Source: Clostridia bacterium (GTDB taxonomy: Bacteria > Bacillota > Clostridia > UMGS1883). Taken from it: DNA of 64,000 nucleotides. The stretch spans positions 1-64,000 of the forward strand of contig JAFUOO010000029.1 in the NCBI GenBank assembly GCA_017472685.1, read 5' to 3'. Position numbers and translations under genes: made by a program. The number at the start of each line of letters is the position of its first letter. Position 1 is the first letter of the stretch. Under the pieces are notes generated by a model, which was not told where the DNA came from, searched no databases, and saw nothing but the letters and a program-made list of their open reading frames with translations. Positions 1 through 8,760 of this stretch are shown one piece after another.

Positions 1-380
1 AAAAAATTTGGCGCGCCACACAAGGAAATGATATGAGTTCAAGAAACGTAAAGCTGTCGGTGCCAAAATTTGAAGTTGAATACAGTGATTCCTTTAAGGA
101 CGAATTAGTAGATTTGGGACTTAGTAAAACCTTTAGCTCAGAGTTTGGCAGCATACTTGAAAACGAACCGCTGTTTGTGGATGATATACTCCACAAAACC
201 TATATAAGGATTGACGAAGAAGGCACCGAGGCGGCAGCAGCTACAGCAGCTATATTTCTCGGTATAGGAATGCCCGAAAGACCTGCAGAGTTTGTAGCAG
301 ACAAGCCCTTTTACTTTGTAATCCGTGACAATGAAAACGGTGAAATCCTCTTCATGGGTAGATACGCTTATGCTGAATAA
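1..380 (+). CDS. serpin, C-terminal part (cut by window edge)
   Basis: The reading frame is open from base 3, so the gene starts upstream of the window; the ATG at 33 is internal. The visible part is the last third of a serpin, a suicide inhibitor of serine or cysteine proteases. It shows the strand motif LSVPKFEVEY, the reactive-loop hinge EEGTEAAAATAA and the terminal block DKPFYFVIRD..GEILFMGRY. The hinge has the small-residue run that inhibitory serpins need to insert the cleaved loop into the main sheet. The presumed scissile region follows it (IFLGIGMPERP), so the target protease cannot be read off with confidence. A second serpin follows 50 bases downstream, and the two C-terminal regions are clearly related, which suggests a tandem duplication. 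Confidence 0.9.
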   Translation, partial: KIWRATQGNDMSSRNVKLSVPKFEVEYSDSFKDELVDLGLSKTFSSEFGSILENEPLFVDDILHKTYIRIDEEGTEAAAATAAIFLGIGMPERPAEFVADKPFYFVIRDNENGEILFMGRYAYAE

Positions 381-430
381 ACAACCGACCTTAGGTTAAA
401 GCTGTTAAAATACAAAAGGAGGAGTAAAAA

Positions 431-2215
431 ATGAAAAAGATATTAAGCATTATCTTAGTAATGGTTTTAGCTTTAAGCATAACAATTTCTGCTTGGGCTG
501 AAGCTCCTTACAGCGAAGAAAAAGAAAAGCATTATGAAGACTTTACTGCCTTTTCGAAGGAACACACCTTCAGCGATTGGGCAACAGATTATATCAGAAA
601 ATTTTATGATTATAACATGCCGGATGAAAGGCTTTCCAAAGACTTTACATTAAACATAACAAGAGAGCAGTTTTGCATTGTTGCAGTTAAAGTTCTTGAC
701 AAATGCGGCTTTAGTGTGTATTTTGAAAAATTTGATAGCACGCCCTTTTCTGACACTGAAAGCTATGAGGTGGCATACCTTTATAGTTTAGGAATTATAA
801 ACGGTAAGGGTGATGGTATTTTTGACCCTGAGGGGTTAATTACCCGTGAGGAAGCGGCTTGTATAATGACAAGAGCAATCACTACTCTTACAGAAGCAGG
901 GTTTATAGAAAAAGAAGAGAAACGAGTAGTGGAGGATTGGGCATATACTGACCATGAGGCTATTTCCTCCTGGGCTGTTGATAGTGTGTATTCTCTGGCA
1001 CAAACAGGCATTATGACAGGCACAGACAAGGGCTTTGAGCCTAAGGGTAAGTTAACAACTGAGCAGGCTGTTGTAATTCTTCTCCGTCTTTTTGACTTGT
1101 GCGAAACGCCTATAGCCAAGGAGAGCGTTGACATAACCTTTGCCGATAATCTAAATAATCTTATACCAAAGGAAGAAAACTATATGTTTTCACCTCTTTC
1201 CATAAAAATAGCCTTTGCTCTTCTTGCAAATGGTGCAGACGATGAAACAAAGGCAGAAATGTTAGAGGTGCTGGGCATTGAGGATCTGGATACTTTCAAC
1301 CTTTATGTGGATGAAATGATAAATACATACAAGAAAAGCGAAGGAATTGATATAACCATTGCAAACTCCATATGGCTGAACAAGGAATTGACAAAGAATG
1401 AATTTGACGGAGATTTTGAATTTGTTGCAACAGAGTATTACTCATCTGATGTGGGAAAGGTTGTAGAAAGTAACGGCGTTGATACAATTAATGAATGGGT
1501 TGATGATAAAACAGAGGGGAAGATAGAAAGAATAATTTCCCGTGTTGACTTTATGGCAGCTTTAGTGAATGCCACATATTTTAAAGGTACATGGCTGAAG
1601 GAATTTAATGAGGAAAATACTGCCCCCGATATATTCCATAATATAGACAACAGCGAAACAGAAACAGACTTTATGTATCAGAAAAGCTACTTTGATTACT
1701 GCGAGACAGAGAAGGCAAGGATAATTGAACTACCCTATGAGAGCGATGTGTTTACACTTTCCGGGGGTGAAAAAACAATGCTTGATATAAGCATGTATCT
1801 TTTACTTTCCGATGAAGAAATTAATGTTATCAACGAGCTTGATATGGCAAAGAGTAGGCTGGAAAGTGAAATGGTAGAGCTTACCATGCCGAAATTTGAA
1901 ATTACATATTCTATGGACCTTTCAGAATTCCTTGAACCCTTGGGAATGGAAAAGGTGTTTAGTGAAGGACTTCCTTATCTTGTGGAATATGAAAATATGT
2001 TTGTAAATAAAGCTGTGCATAAAGCCTATATAAACGTAAACGAAAAGGATACGGAAGCGGCAGGAGTAACTATGGTAGGTGTGGCAACCTCTGCAAAGCC
2101 CTCTGAAAACCCAAAGATTATTGAACTTAAAATTGATAAGCCCTTTTACTTTGCACTGCGTGACAATAAAACAGGCGAAGTGCTCTTTATGGGTAGATAT
2201 GTAAGTGCTGAATAA
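431..2215 (+). CDS. SLH-domain serpin, cell-surface protease inhibitor
   Basis: Start chosen at the ATG after a GGAGG site. Residues 1-24 form a signal peptide (MKKILSIILVMVLALSIT... ending near WAEA). Residues about 45-220 hold three S-layer-homology-like repeats, marked by FSDWATDYI, FSDTESYEVAYLYSLGII and YTDHEAISSWAVDSVYSLAQTGIM with ITREQ / ITREEA / LTTEQA motifs. SLH repeats normally bind secondary cell-wall polymer. Residues about 225-594 are a full-length serpin (MFSPLSIKIAFALLANGA near the front, PFYFALRD..TGEVLFMGRY at the end). The hinge is KDTEAAGVTMVGVAT, less ideal than in the preceding serpin, so inhibitory ability is likely but less certain. The likely role is to protect cell-wall-anchored enzymes from host or competitor proteases. 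Confidence 0.92.
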   Translation: MKKILSIILVMVLALSITISAWAEAPYSEEKEKHYEDFTAFSKEHTFSDWATDYIRKFYDYNMPDERLSKDFTLNITREQFCIVAVKVLDKCGFSVYFEKFDSTPFSDTESYEVAYLYSLGIINGKGDGIFDPEGLITREEAACIMTRAITTLTEAGFIEKEEKRVVEDWAYTDHEAISSWAVDSVYSLAQTGIMTGTDKGFEPKGKLTTEQAVVILLRLFDLCETPIAKESVDITFADNLNNLIPKEENYMFSPLSIKIAFALLANGADDETKAEMLEVLGIEDLDTFNLYVDEMINTYKKSEGIDITIANSIWLNKELTKNEFDGDFEFVATEYYSSDVGKVVESNGVDTINEWVDDKTEGKIERIISRVDFMAALVNATYFKGTWLKEFNEENTAPDIFHNIDNSETETDFMYQKSYFDYCETEKARIIELPYESDVFTLSGGEKTMLDISMYLLLSDEEINVINELDMAKSRLESEMVELTMPKFEITYSMDLSEFLEPLGMEKVFSEGLPYLVEYENMFVNKAVHKAYINVNEKDTEAAGVTMVGVATSAKPSENPKIIELKIDKPFYFALRDNKTGEVLFMGRYVSAE

Positions 2216-2216
2216 A

Positions 2217-2250
2217 CAAAAAGGTTGACAGATTAATGTCAACCTTTTTT
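2217..2250 (+). terminator. rho-independent terminator of the serpin pair
   Basis: A perfect stem AAGGTTGACA / TGTCAACCTT with a six-base loop is followed by a T run. It lies just after the serpin stop codon. Confidence 0.9.
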
Positions 2251-2257
2251 ACACCTC

Positions 2258-2398
2258 ATCAGTCGGCAAAGCCGACAGCTTCCCCTCAAGGGGAAGCCTT
2301 TGTACAGGAAATTTCCTGTCATCATTTTTTCACGTTTGCGGAGCAAATATATCGCATCCGTAGGATATATCGCGTATTGAGTACATATCGCAATCGAT
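2258..2398. repeat. interspersed palindromic repeat, chained hairpins
   Basis: Non-coding stretch between convergent genes. It contains the small palindromes TCGGCAAAGCCGA and CTTCCCCTCAAGGGGAAG. These are followed by short hairpins spaced by the phrase ATATCGC: ATCCgtaGGAT, GTATtgaGTAC and others. A similar chain on the other strand lies at 10081-10168. It looks like a genomic repeat family rather than a gene. The short ORF across it has no support. Confidence 0.6.
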
Positions 2399-2399
2399 G

Positions 2400-3455
2400 T
2401 CAATCAGTTATTATCCCGCCGCCCACTACCACATCGCCATCATATAACACAACGGATTGCCCCTTTGTAATGGCTCTTTGAGGCGTGTCAAACACAACCT
2501 TTATTGTGTCCTTGTCAAGCTGTGTAACCGTAGCAGGCTGTGCATTGTGGCGGTAGCGTACCTTTGCCGTTACACGCATGGGCTCGGTTATTTCACTTAT
2601 GGAAATAAGGTTAACTTTTTTTGCAATTAGCGTATCAGTAAACAAATCCTCGTTAGAGCCTAAAATAACCTTGTTTTCCATAGGGTCAACCTTAACAACG
2701 TAGAGGGGAGCTGTATATGCAATGCCCAGGCCCTTGCGCTGACCTACCGTGTAGCGGATAATGCCCTTGTGCTTGCCCAGGGTCTTGCCGTCCACCGTTA
2801 CAAAGTCACCCTCGGGATACTTTTTACCCTGTGTGCGCTCAATAAAGTCATAATACATTTCACCTTTAACAAAGCAAATATCCTGACTGTCGCCCTTGTC
2901 GGCGTTTATGAAGCCTGCCTTTTCGGCAAGAGCACGTGTTTCCTCCTTGGTCATTTCACCCAAGGGGAAAAGTGCGCGGCTTAATTGCTCTTGTGTCAAG
3001 GAATAGAGCACATAGCTCTGGTCCTTGGTTTCGTCAAGGGCTTTTTTTAATATATATCTGCCGCTATCCTCATTATATTCAATCCTTGCGTAATGCCCCG
3101 TGGCTACCTTATCGCAGCCCAGCTTTGCACCCTCGTCAAAAAGGCGTTCAAACTTCATGTGACGGTTGCAATCAATGCAAGGGTTAGGTGTTGCACCGTT
3201 TTCATATGAGGCAATAAACTTGTCAATAACGTTTTCTTTAAAGCCGTCTGCCATGTTAACAACGCTGAAGGGAATGGTAAGCTTGTCTGCAACAGCCTCT
3301 GCGTCCTCAATGTCACGCTTTGTGCAGCAGGCAGGCTCGTCCTCACCGTCAAAAAGCTTCATCAAAATGCCCTGGCAATCATAGCCTTTATTTTTCATAA
3401 GTAATGCCACAACGGAGGAATCAACACCGCCGCTCATGGCTATCAGTATTTTCAT
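2400..3455 (-). CDS. mnmA: tRNA-specific 2-thiouridylase MnmA
   Basis: MnmA adenylates U34 of tRNA Lys/Glu/Gln and transfers persulfide sulfur to give 2-thiouridine. The 351-residue length is normal. Visible motifs are the PP-loop MSGGVDSS at 8-15, NPCIDCN with Cys96 in the position of the first catalytic cysteine, GHYAR at 120-124, and DSQDICF with Cys194 as the second catalytic cysteine. The gene follows hydE on the same strand after an 82-base gap that contains repeats, so the two may be cotranscribed. The 3' end faces the serpin terminator. Confidence 0.96.
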   Translation of the reverse strand: MKILIAMSGGVDSSVVALLMKNKGYDCQGILMKLFDGEDEPACCTKRDIEDAEAVADKLTIPFSVVNMADGFKENVIDKFIASYENGATPNPCIDCNRHMKFERLFDEGAKLGCDKVATGHYARIEYNEDSGRYILKKALDETKDQSYVLYSLTQEQLSRALFPLGEMTKEETRALAEKAGFINADKGDSQDICFVKGEMYYDFIERTQGKKYPEGDFVTVDGKTLGKHKGIIRYTVGQRKGLGIAYTAPLYVVKVDPMENKVILGSNEDLFTDTLIAKKVNLISISEITEPMRVTAKVRYRHNAQPATVTQLDKDTIKVVFDTPQRAITKGQSVVLYDGDVVVGGGIITD

Positions 3456-3478
3456 AATTGCACCTTCTTATTTAAGAT

Positions 3479-3570
3479 CGAATTTTGCCATGCAAAATTC
3501 TTTCCTTAACTATTCATTATTCATTTTTCACTCTTCATTATCGTAACACATCGCCCCGATGTGTTACGAT
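3479..3570. repeat. inverted repeats between hydE and mnmA
   Basis: Two structures are visible. One is GAATTTTG ccatg CAAAATTC at 3479-3499. The other is a perfect 14-base inverted repeat, ATCGTAACACATCG / CGATGTGTTACGAT with a three-base loop, at 3540-3570. Between them lies a run of ATTCAT-type words (CTATTCATTATTCATTTTTC). The second palindrome covers the stop codon and last ten codons of hydE. It could act as a terminator or processing site, or be an inserted repeat. Confidence 0.55.
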
Positions 3571-4539
3571 TTTATATCCTGCATTTTGTACCCGTTTTTC
3601 AAGGCACACTCTGCATTCAGCCGCTTCGTCACCCGTGCAGATTTTGTTTTCGTATAAGTCATAAAGCTTTCTGACCCTTACGGGCGAAAGGTTTGGCATA
3701 ACAACATTTGCCCCTGCCTTTAAGCCCTTTTCTCTGCCTTCGGGGTGGATAGAGCCCAATGCCGTTGTTGCGGGCAGCAGTGCGTAAGGGAACATAATGC
3801 GCAAAAGGGCAATCATCCTCAGTGTCAATTCCAGTGTGCCGCTGGGTTTGTCGGCAAAGGGTGTTTCCTTGTGTGTAATATAAGGGCCAATGCCAATCAT
3901 GTCGGGGGATAAGTCCTGCAAAAATCTTAAGTCACTAACTAAGTTTTCCGTTGTCTGGTAAGGCGAGCCCACCATAAAGCCGCTGCCCACCTGATAGCCG
4001 ATTTCCCTTAAATCATAAAGGCACCTTTTGCGCACATCAAGGCTCATTGACGATGGGTGGAGCATGTTGTAATGCTCACACGTTGCAGTTTCGTGGCGTA
4101 AAAGGTAGCGGTTTGCACCTGCGTCAAAATACGCCTTGTAGCTGTCCCTACTCTTTTCGCCAATGGAAAGGGTTATGGCACAGTCGGGGTATTTTTCACG
4201 TATGGAAGACACAATGTCGCATATCTTATCGTCGGTGAAGTAGGGGTCCTCGCCGCCCTGCAGCACAAAGGTGCGGAAGCCTAAAGCATAGCCCTCAGCA
4301 GAGCAGGAAAGTATTTCCTCTTTTGTTAAACGGTAGCGGATTGCATTTTTGTTGCCTGCCCTTATGCCGCAATAGTAACAGTTGTTTTTGCAGTAATTTG
4401 TAAACTCAATAAGACCGCGGATATAAACGTCCGTGCCGTATCTTTCACGGCGGATTGCATCTGCTTTATTAAAAAGCTCTTCGTCATATTTATCAGTATT
4501 TATAATTTCAATAAGTTCTTTATCTGTTAAGTTTTGCAT
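3538..4539 (-). CDS. hydE: [FeFe]-hydrogenase H-cluster radical SAM maturase HydE
   Basis: Radical SAM enzyme that, with HydF and HydG, builds the diiron subcluster of [FeFe]-hydrogenase. The cluster-binding motif CKNNCYYC has cysteines at 50, 54 and 57 after RGLIEFTNY, as in HydE/BioB-type proteins. Near the C-terminus an ECRVC stretch with a nearby upstream cysteine (ICTGDEAAECRVC) matches the accessory cluster site of HydE. The 333-residue length fits. BioB and PylB are related alternatives, but the LQGGEDPYFTDD and GPYITHKETPF motifs favour HydE. It lies 9 bases after the AraC gene, so they are probably one operon. hydF and hydG are not in the window. The last ten codons lie in a perfect palindrome. 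Confidence 0.9.
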   Translation of the reverse strand: MQNLTDKELIEIINTDKYDEELFNKADAIRRERYGTDVYIRGLIEFTNYCKNNCYYCGIRAGNKNAIRYRLTKEEILSCSAEGYALGFRTFVLQGGEDPYFTDDKICDIVSSIREKYPDCAITLSIGEKSRDSYKAYFDAGANRYLLRHETATCEHYNMLHPSSMSLDVRKRCLYDLREIGYQVGSGFMVGSPYQTTENLVSDLRFLQDLSPDMIGIGPYITHKETPFADKPSGTLELTLRMIALLRIMFPYALLPATTALGSIHPEGREKGLKAGANVVMPNLSPVRVRKLYDLYENKICTGDEAAECRVCLEKRVQNAGYKIVTHRGDVLR

Positions 4540-4548
4540 AGTAACCTC

Positions 4549-5325
4549 TCAGTTAGTTCGTTTGATTGAAATACCCACATTTTGCGCGTTGGGGTAGGTT
4601 GTGCGATACTGTGTGGGCGTTACACCCTCGCATTTTTTAAAAACCTTGAAAAACGCCTTGCTGTCAGTAAAGCCGCACTGGTGCGCAATTTCTTCAATGG
4701 ATAAATCCGAGCACAAAAGAATTTGCCTTGCGCTTCGCATGCGGCAATGGGTAATGTAGCTTTTTGCGCTGAGCCCTGTTTTTTCCTTAACACGGGAGGA
4801 AATATAGTCACTGCTGTAGCCGAAATGGGCGGCAATTGACGAAACCGTAATGCTTTCTGAAAAATGCTCCTCAATCCAGTTGCATACATCCGTTGCCAAG
4901 GAAAGGTGCGGGAACTTTTTGCCCAGCATTTCATTCTTCACCCCGTGAAGGAGCAGTGCAGTTGCACAATCCGCATCAAAGGCGGAAAGAGGCGCAAAGT
5001 GGAAAAGCTGGCGGAAAAGCTGGATAATTTCAGTTGTGTTGTCAAAGTGGGAGATAAGGGGAAAGTCAGCCTCTTTTTCATCATCGGTTAAATAATGTAC
5101 CCAGTAAAATTCCACCTCTCCGGGGGATGGTGCGTAGCCGTAATGAAGCCTTCCTGCCTTTAAGAAAACAATGTCACCCTCGGTAACTGTAAGCTTTTCG
5201 TCCTCTTCGGCAAGATACATTGTGCCCTTACGCATCAGTATAAGCTCATTGAAGCGCATACTGCGGCGCATATGAACAAAGTTCTTTTCAAATTCAAATT
5301 TTCCGCATTCGTCAAATTTAATCAT
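4549..5325 (-). CDS. AraC-family transcriptional regulator
   Basis: The N-terminal half is a cupin-like sensor (ELILMRKGTMYLAEED, VTEGDIVFLKAGRLHYG). The C-terminal 100 residues carry two helix-turn-helix units (ITVSSIAAHFGYSSDYISSRVKEKTG and LSIEEIAHQCGFTDSKAFFKVFKKCEGVTPTQYR). I chose the ATG at 5325; the GTG at 5340 lies within the AAAGGTGG ribosome site and is less likely. It is transcribed away from the GH127 gene, which suggests control of arabinan use, but it also leads directly into hydE and mnmA. Either link is inference. Confidence 0.9.
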   Translation of the reverse strand: MIKFDECGKFEFEKNFVHMRRSMRFNELILMRKGTMYLAEEDEKLTVTEGDIVFLKAGRLHYGYAPSPGEVEFYWVHYLTDDEKEADFPLISHFDNTTEIIQLFRQLFHFAPLSAFDADCATALLLHGVKNEMLGKKFPHLSLATDVCNWIEEHFSESITVSSIAAHFGYSSDYISSRVKEKTGLSAKSYITHCRMRSARQILLCSDLSIEEIAHQCGFTDSKAFFKVFKKCEGVTPTQYRTTYPNAQNVGISIKRTN

Positions 5326-5441
5326 ATCGGATTTCGCCACCTTTATTACGGAAATAGGGGTTGCGGTGTTTTAAGTAAAAATGTATTCTAAAAGTAGTTT
5401 AACACATATGAAAATATAAGTAAAGGAGAAAATAAAGGAAA

Positions 5442-8114
5442 ATGAAAAAACGGATTTTGGCACTCATGTTATTGGGTGCAATAATGCTTGGCACCGTGTC
5501 TGCTCTGGCTGAGGACTATGCAAGCTGTGCTCTTAATGTGGAAGAAGGAAAAGCTGCTGCGGATTTTCACGTTGAAAGCGAAGAGGAAAACCTTGTGGCA
5601 TCGCTTCTGATAACGGACAGCGAAAACAACATCTGCGACATTGTAACCAAAATATTCAACGGAAAGAATGAAAGCGATTTTTCCCTTGATTCAGACATCG
5701 AAGTTAAGGAAGGAATGAGCATAAAAGCAATGCTCTGGGACAATTTTATGAAACCTTTAATTTACGGCAAAACAATTGTTTACGAAAAGAACGACGGAGT
5801 TGGCTTTGTGGCCATGGAAGATGTTTCGCTTAACGACGGCATGTTCAAGACAAGTCAGGATTTGGGTCTTGACTACGTTTTAAAGATGGACGTTGACAGA
5901 ATGCTCGCTCCCAGCTTTGAAATGGCAAATCTTCCCACACCCAACGGTGTAGAACGCTACGGCGGTTGGGAAAAGAAGGGTGCAAGTAACTGGGGCTGGA
6001 GTGCCGATACCTTTACCTTAGCAGGTCACACCCTGGGTCACTGGATGAGCGCAGCGAGCGTTATGTATGCTTCCACAGGCAACAGTGAGGTTAAAGAAAT
6101 GCTCGACTATGCCGTAGTGCAGCTTAAGTACATACAGGACACAACAAAGAGTGGCTACATTGGCGGCTGCAGCGAGGAAACCTTCATAAAGTGCTTCAAT
6201 GGCGACACAAACTGGGCAAACAACTACTGGGTGCCCTGGTACGGAGTGCACAAAATTTATCAGGGTCTTATCGATGCTTACGAATACACAGGCAATACCG
6301 AGGCACTCAACGTGTGCGTCAACTTTGCCGACTGGGCAATGGATGGCTTAAATAAAATGACAGATGCACAAATTCAGAGCATGTTAAACGTTGAATACGG
6401 CGGCATGAACGATGTTTTTGCCGAGCTTTATGAAATTACAGGCAGGGAAGAATACCTTGTAACTGCACGCCGCTTTACACACGACAACATCCTTAACCCT
6501 CTTATCAACAGTCAGGATTCTCTGGCAGGGTTACACGCAAACACACAGATACCTAAAATCATCGGTGCGGCAGAAATCTTTGAGCAGGACAGCAAAAAGT
6601 ATCAGTCCTACGGCAAGGGAGCAAAGTTCTTCTGGGACAGAGTTGTCAATAACCGTTCTTACGTAATCGGCGGCAACAGTGTCAGCGAGCATTTTGAAGC
6701 TATCGGGCTCGAATCGCTCCATCACAAAACAGCCGAAAGCTGTAACACATATAATATGTTAAAGCTTACAGAGCATCTTTATAACTGGGAGCAGAACAGC
6801 GAATATATGGACTACTACGAAAAGGCGCTTTATAACCATGTTTTAGGCTCACAGGACCCTCTTACAGGCAACAAAATGTACTTTGTTTCCCTTCTTCAGG
6901 GTCACTACCGCATTTACGGCACACCCTACGATTCCTTCTGGTGCTGCACAGGCACAGGCATGGAAAACCCCGGCAGATACACAAAATGTATTTACTATAA
7001 AGACGGCGACAGCATGTATGTTAACCTTTACATTCCCTCAACTGTTACATGGGAGGAAAAGGGTCTTACGTTAACACAGGAAACCAATTATCCCTACGAG
7101 GACACAATCCGTATCACCGTAGCAGAGGGCGAGGCAGACGCTACACTTAAGCTCCGTGTGCCCGCCTGGGCAAAGAGCGGCGCTACAGCAACCTTTAAGG
7201 GCGAAACCTACACTAAAGATAGCGCAGGCTACTTAGAAATTGCAGGCAGCTTCAAAAAGGGCGATGTAATTACTCTTACAATCCCCATGGAGCTTGAAAT
7301 TTATAACTCCAGAGCAAATAACCAGGTTGCATTTACATATGGTCCCGTTGTTCTGGCTGCACCCTTAGGCACTACCAATTTCCCCGACGACACAGTTGAA
7401 AAGGAAACAGGCCTTGACACCACAACAACAGATGTGCCCTATATTGTTTACGACGGCGACGATATAAACGAGCTTGTAAGTATGGTTGACAGAGATACTC
7501 TCACCTTTAAGCTTAACGGTCAGTATATGAGCGAAGGGGCAGATGTTACCCTCAAGCCCTTCTATGAAATCCACCATGAATTCCACAATGTTTACTGGAA
7601 CATGAACATGGCAGGGGACTTGTTCTTAAAGAGACTTAATAACGTAACAGTTGACCAGGTACAGCCCGACGGTCAGCAGGATGAATTGGGTCACAACCTT
7701 CAGACAAGCTATACAGACGGTTACCATAACGGCTCCTTCTCCGCAAACGGCAACAACTATATGTGGCGTGATGCGTGGGGAACAGCAGACGCATTCTTCT
7801 CCTACATGTTAGCAGTTGACGGCGACGAAAAGAACTACCTTTGTGTTGCATACTGGGGCAGTGACGTTCCCTTTGCAAACGGAGGAAAGACATATAACCG
7901 TGACTTCTCAATTTATGTAGACGATGTAAAAGTGGGCAGTCAGGTTATTAATAACAATAAACCAAACAGCCCTTACTATTGCTACTACGAAATCCCCGAG
8001 GAAGTAACGGCGGGCAAGGAAGCTGTAACTGTTAAATTCCAGGCAAACGGCATAAGCTGCTGCGCAGGCGGTGTACTTGAAGCACGAGTAGTAAGTGAAA
8101 TTATAGAGCAGTAA
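5442..8114 (+). CDS. secreted GH127 beta-L-arabinofuranosidase
   Basis: Residues 1-23 are a signal peptide (MKKRILALMLLGAIMLGTVSALAED). The rest matches the GH127 family (formerly DUF1680): GWSADTFTLAGHTLGHW, VPWYGVHKIYQGLIDAY, EYGGMNDVFAEL, KTAESCNTYNMLKL and FWCCTGTGMEN. By analogy with Bifidobacterium HypBA1, Glu432, Cys434, Cys501 and Cys502 would form the zinc-cysteine centre, with Cys501 as nucleophile. The reaction is removal of terminal beta-L-arabinofuranose from hydroxyproline-linked or pectic glycans. At 890 residues it is longer than cytoplasmic GH127 enzymes; about 130 N-terminal and 150 C-terminal residues look like accessory beta domains. An AraC regulator lies divergently upstream. 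Confidence 0.92.
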   Translation: MKKRILALMLLGAIMLGTVSALAEDYASCALNVEEGKAAADFHVESEEENLVASLLITDSENNICDIVTKIFNGKNESDFSLDSDIEVKEGMSIKAMLWDNFMKPLIYGKTIVYEKNDGVGFVAMEDVSLNDGMFKTSQDLGLDYVLKMDVDRMLAPSFEMANLPTPNGVERYGGWEKKGASNWGWSADTFTLAGHTLGHWMSAASVMYASTGNSEVKEMLDYAVVQLKYIQDTTKSGYIGGCSEETFIKCFNGDTNWANNYWVPWYGVHKIYQGLIDAYEYTGNTEALNVCVNFADWAMDGLNKMTDAQIQSMLNVEYGGMNDVFAELYEITGREEYLVTARRFTHDNILNPLINSQDSLAGLHANTQIPKIIGAAEIFEQDSKKYQSYGKGAKFFWDRVVNNRSYVIGGNSVSEHFEAIGLESLHHKTAESCNTYNMLKLTEHLYNWEQNSEYMDYYEKALYNHVLGSQDPLTGNKMYFVSLLQGHYRIYGTPYDSFWCCTGTGMENPGRYTKCIYYKDGDSMYVNLYIPSTVTWEEKGLTLTQETNYPYEDTIRITVAEGEADATLKLRVPAWAKSGATATFKGETYTKDSAGYLEIAGSFKKGDVITLTIPMELEIYNSRANNQVAFTYGPVVLAAPLGTTNFPDDTVEKETGLDTTTTDVPYIVYDGDDINELVSMVDRDTLTFKLNGQYMSEGADVTLKPFYEIHHEFHNVYWNMNMAGDLFLKRLNNVTVDQVQPDGQQDELGHNLQTSYTDGYHNGSFSANGNNYMWRDAWGTADAFFSYMLAVDGDEKNYLCVAYWGSDVPFANGGKTYNRDFSIYVDDVKVGSQVINNNKPNSPYYCYYEIPEEVTAGKEAVTVKFQANGISCCAGGVLEARVVSEIIEQ

Positions 8115-8117
8115 TCC

Positions 8118-8149
8118 AAAACCCAATCGGATTTTCCGATTGGGTTTTT
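8118..8149 (+). terminator. rho-independent terminator after GH127
   Basis: Stem AAACCCAATCGGA / TCCGATTGGGTTT with a three-base loop and a T tail, starting four bases after the stop codon. Confidence 0.92.
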
Positions 8150-8165
8150 CTATGGGGAAATTTGT

Positions 8166-8193
8166 TGAAAAGGGTAGTGGGGTGTGGTATAAT
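8166..8193 (+). promoter_or_regulatory. sigma-A type promoter for the 8.2-10 kb genes
   Basis: TTGAAA at 8166-8171 and TATAAT at 8188-8193 are separated by 16 bases. They follow the GH127 terminator and precede a small gene. Confidence 0.7.
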
Positions 8194-8256
8194 GAGTTTG
8201 CTGACTATGAGGATAAACGCTCGGGGAGAAAATGGCGGAATTGGTAGGTGGTTAAT

Positions 8257-8715
8257 ATGGTAAATGCATATAAATCAAACTCTGATGAACAACAATATGC
8301 CGAACATATAATTTTTAATGAGGTCAAAAGCATTTTAAATATAGATTTAATTGAAAACCCTAAAATCTATCTGCTGAATAATAAATATACGTATATCAAT
8401 CCTGATTTCTATTCAGAAGAATATTGTGTGGTTGGTGAAATATTTGCACATATAGGAAAACCAAAAACAGGACAAGATCGTAAGATTGCAAGTGATATAT
8501 TGAAAATGTTATTGTTAGATAAAGTAAAAGGGAAAGTGTATAGAAAAATAATAGTTGTTTGTGATGAGAATGAAGAGAAAAAATTGAGTGGATTATCGAC
8601 GCTGGCAGAAAGTATCAGGAGATTTGAAGTTGAGGTAATGCGAGTTGATATATCTCAAGAATTAAGAGAGCAAATAGTTAATGCACAAAAAAGGCAAAGC
8701 ATGACAAATCAATAA
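8257..8715 (+). CDS. small PD-(D/E)xK nuclease-like protein, function unknown
   Basis: I chose the ATG at 8257, with AGGTGG seven bases upstream, over the GTG at 8248. The protein is about 152 residues without signal peptide or membrane segment. The pattern YINPDFYSEEYCVVGEIFAHIGKP.TGQDRKIASDILK has a proline-aspartate followed by G-E-I, which resembles the core of PD-(D/E)xK restriction-type folds. A clear catalytic lysine is not obvious, so the nuclease call is tentative. It may be a single-domain accessory gene. Nearest neighbours are unrelated small membrane and cupin genes. Confidence 0.5.
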   Translation: MVNAYKSNSDEQQYAEHIIFNEVKSILNIDLIENPKIYLLNNKYTYINPDFYSEEYCVVGEIFAHIGKPKTGQDRKIASDILKMLLLDKVKGKVYRKIIVVCDENEEKKLSGLSTLAESIRRFEVEVMRVDISQELREQIVNAQKRQSMTNQ

Positions 8716-8760
8716 TTTTTTCTCAAAACCAGACACAAGCCCTTGGAAGGAGGCGTAGCA

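Noticed and set aside
9..17. GGCGCGCC (AscI site) near the window start as possible vector sequence
   Set aside because: It lies in frame within the serpin and translates plausibly, so it is natural sequence.
2236..2481. Open frame between the serpin terminator and mnmA
   Set aside because: It begins inside the terminator stem, consists of repeat DNA and overlaps the mnmA end on the other strand.
8231..8247. Resemblance of AATGGCGGAATTGGTAG to the 5' part of tRNA-Leu
   Set aside because: Only about 16 bases match, with no cloverleaf or 3' half, so neither a tRNA gene nor an attachment site can be claimed.
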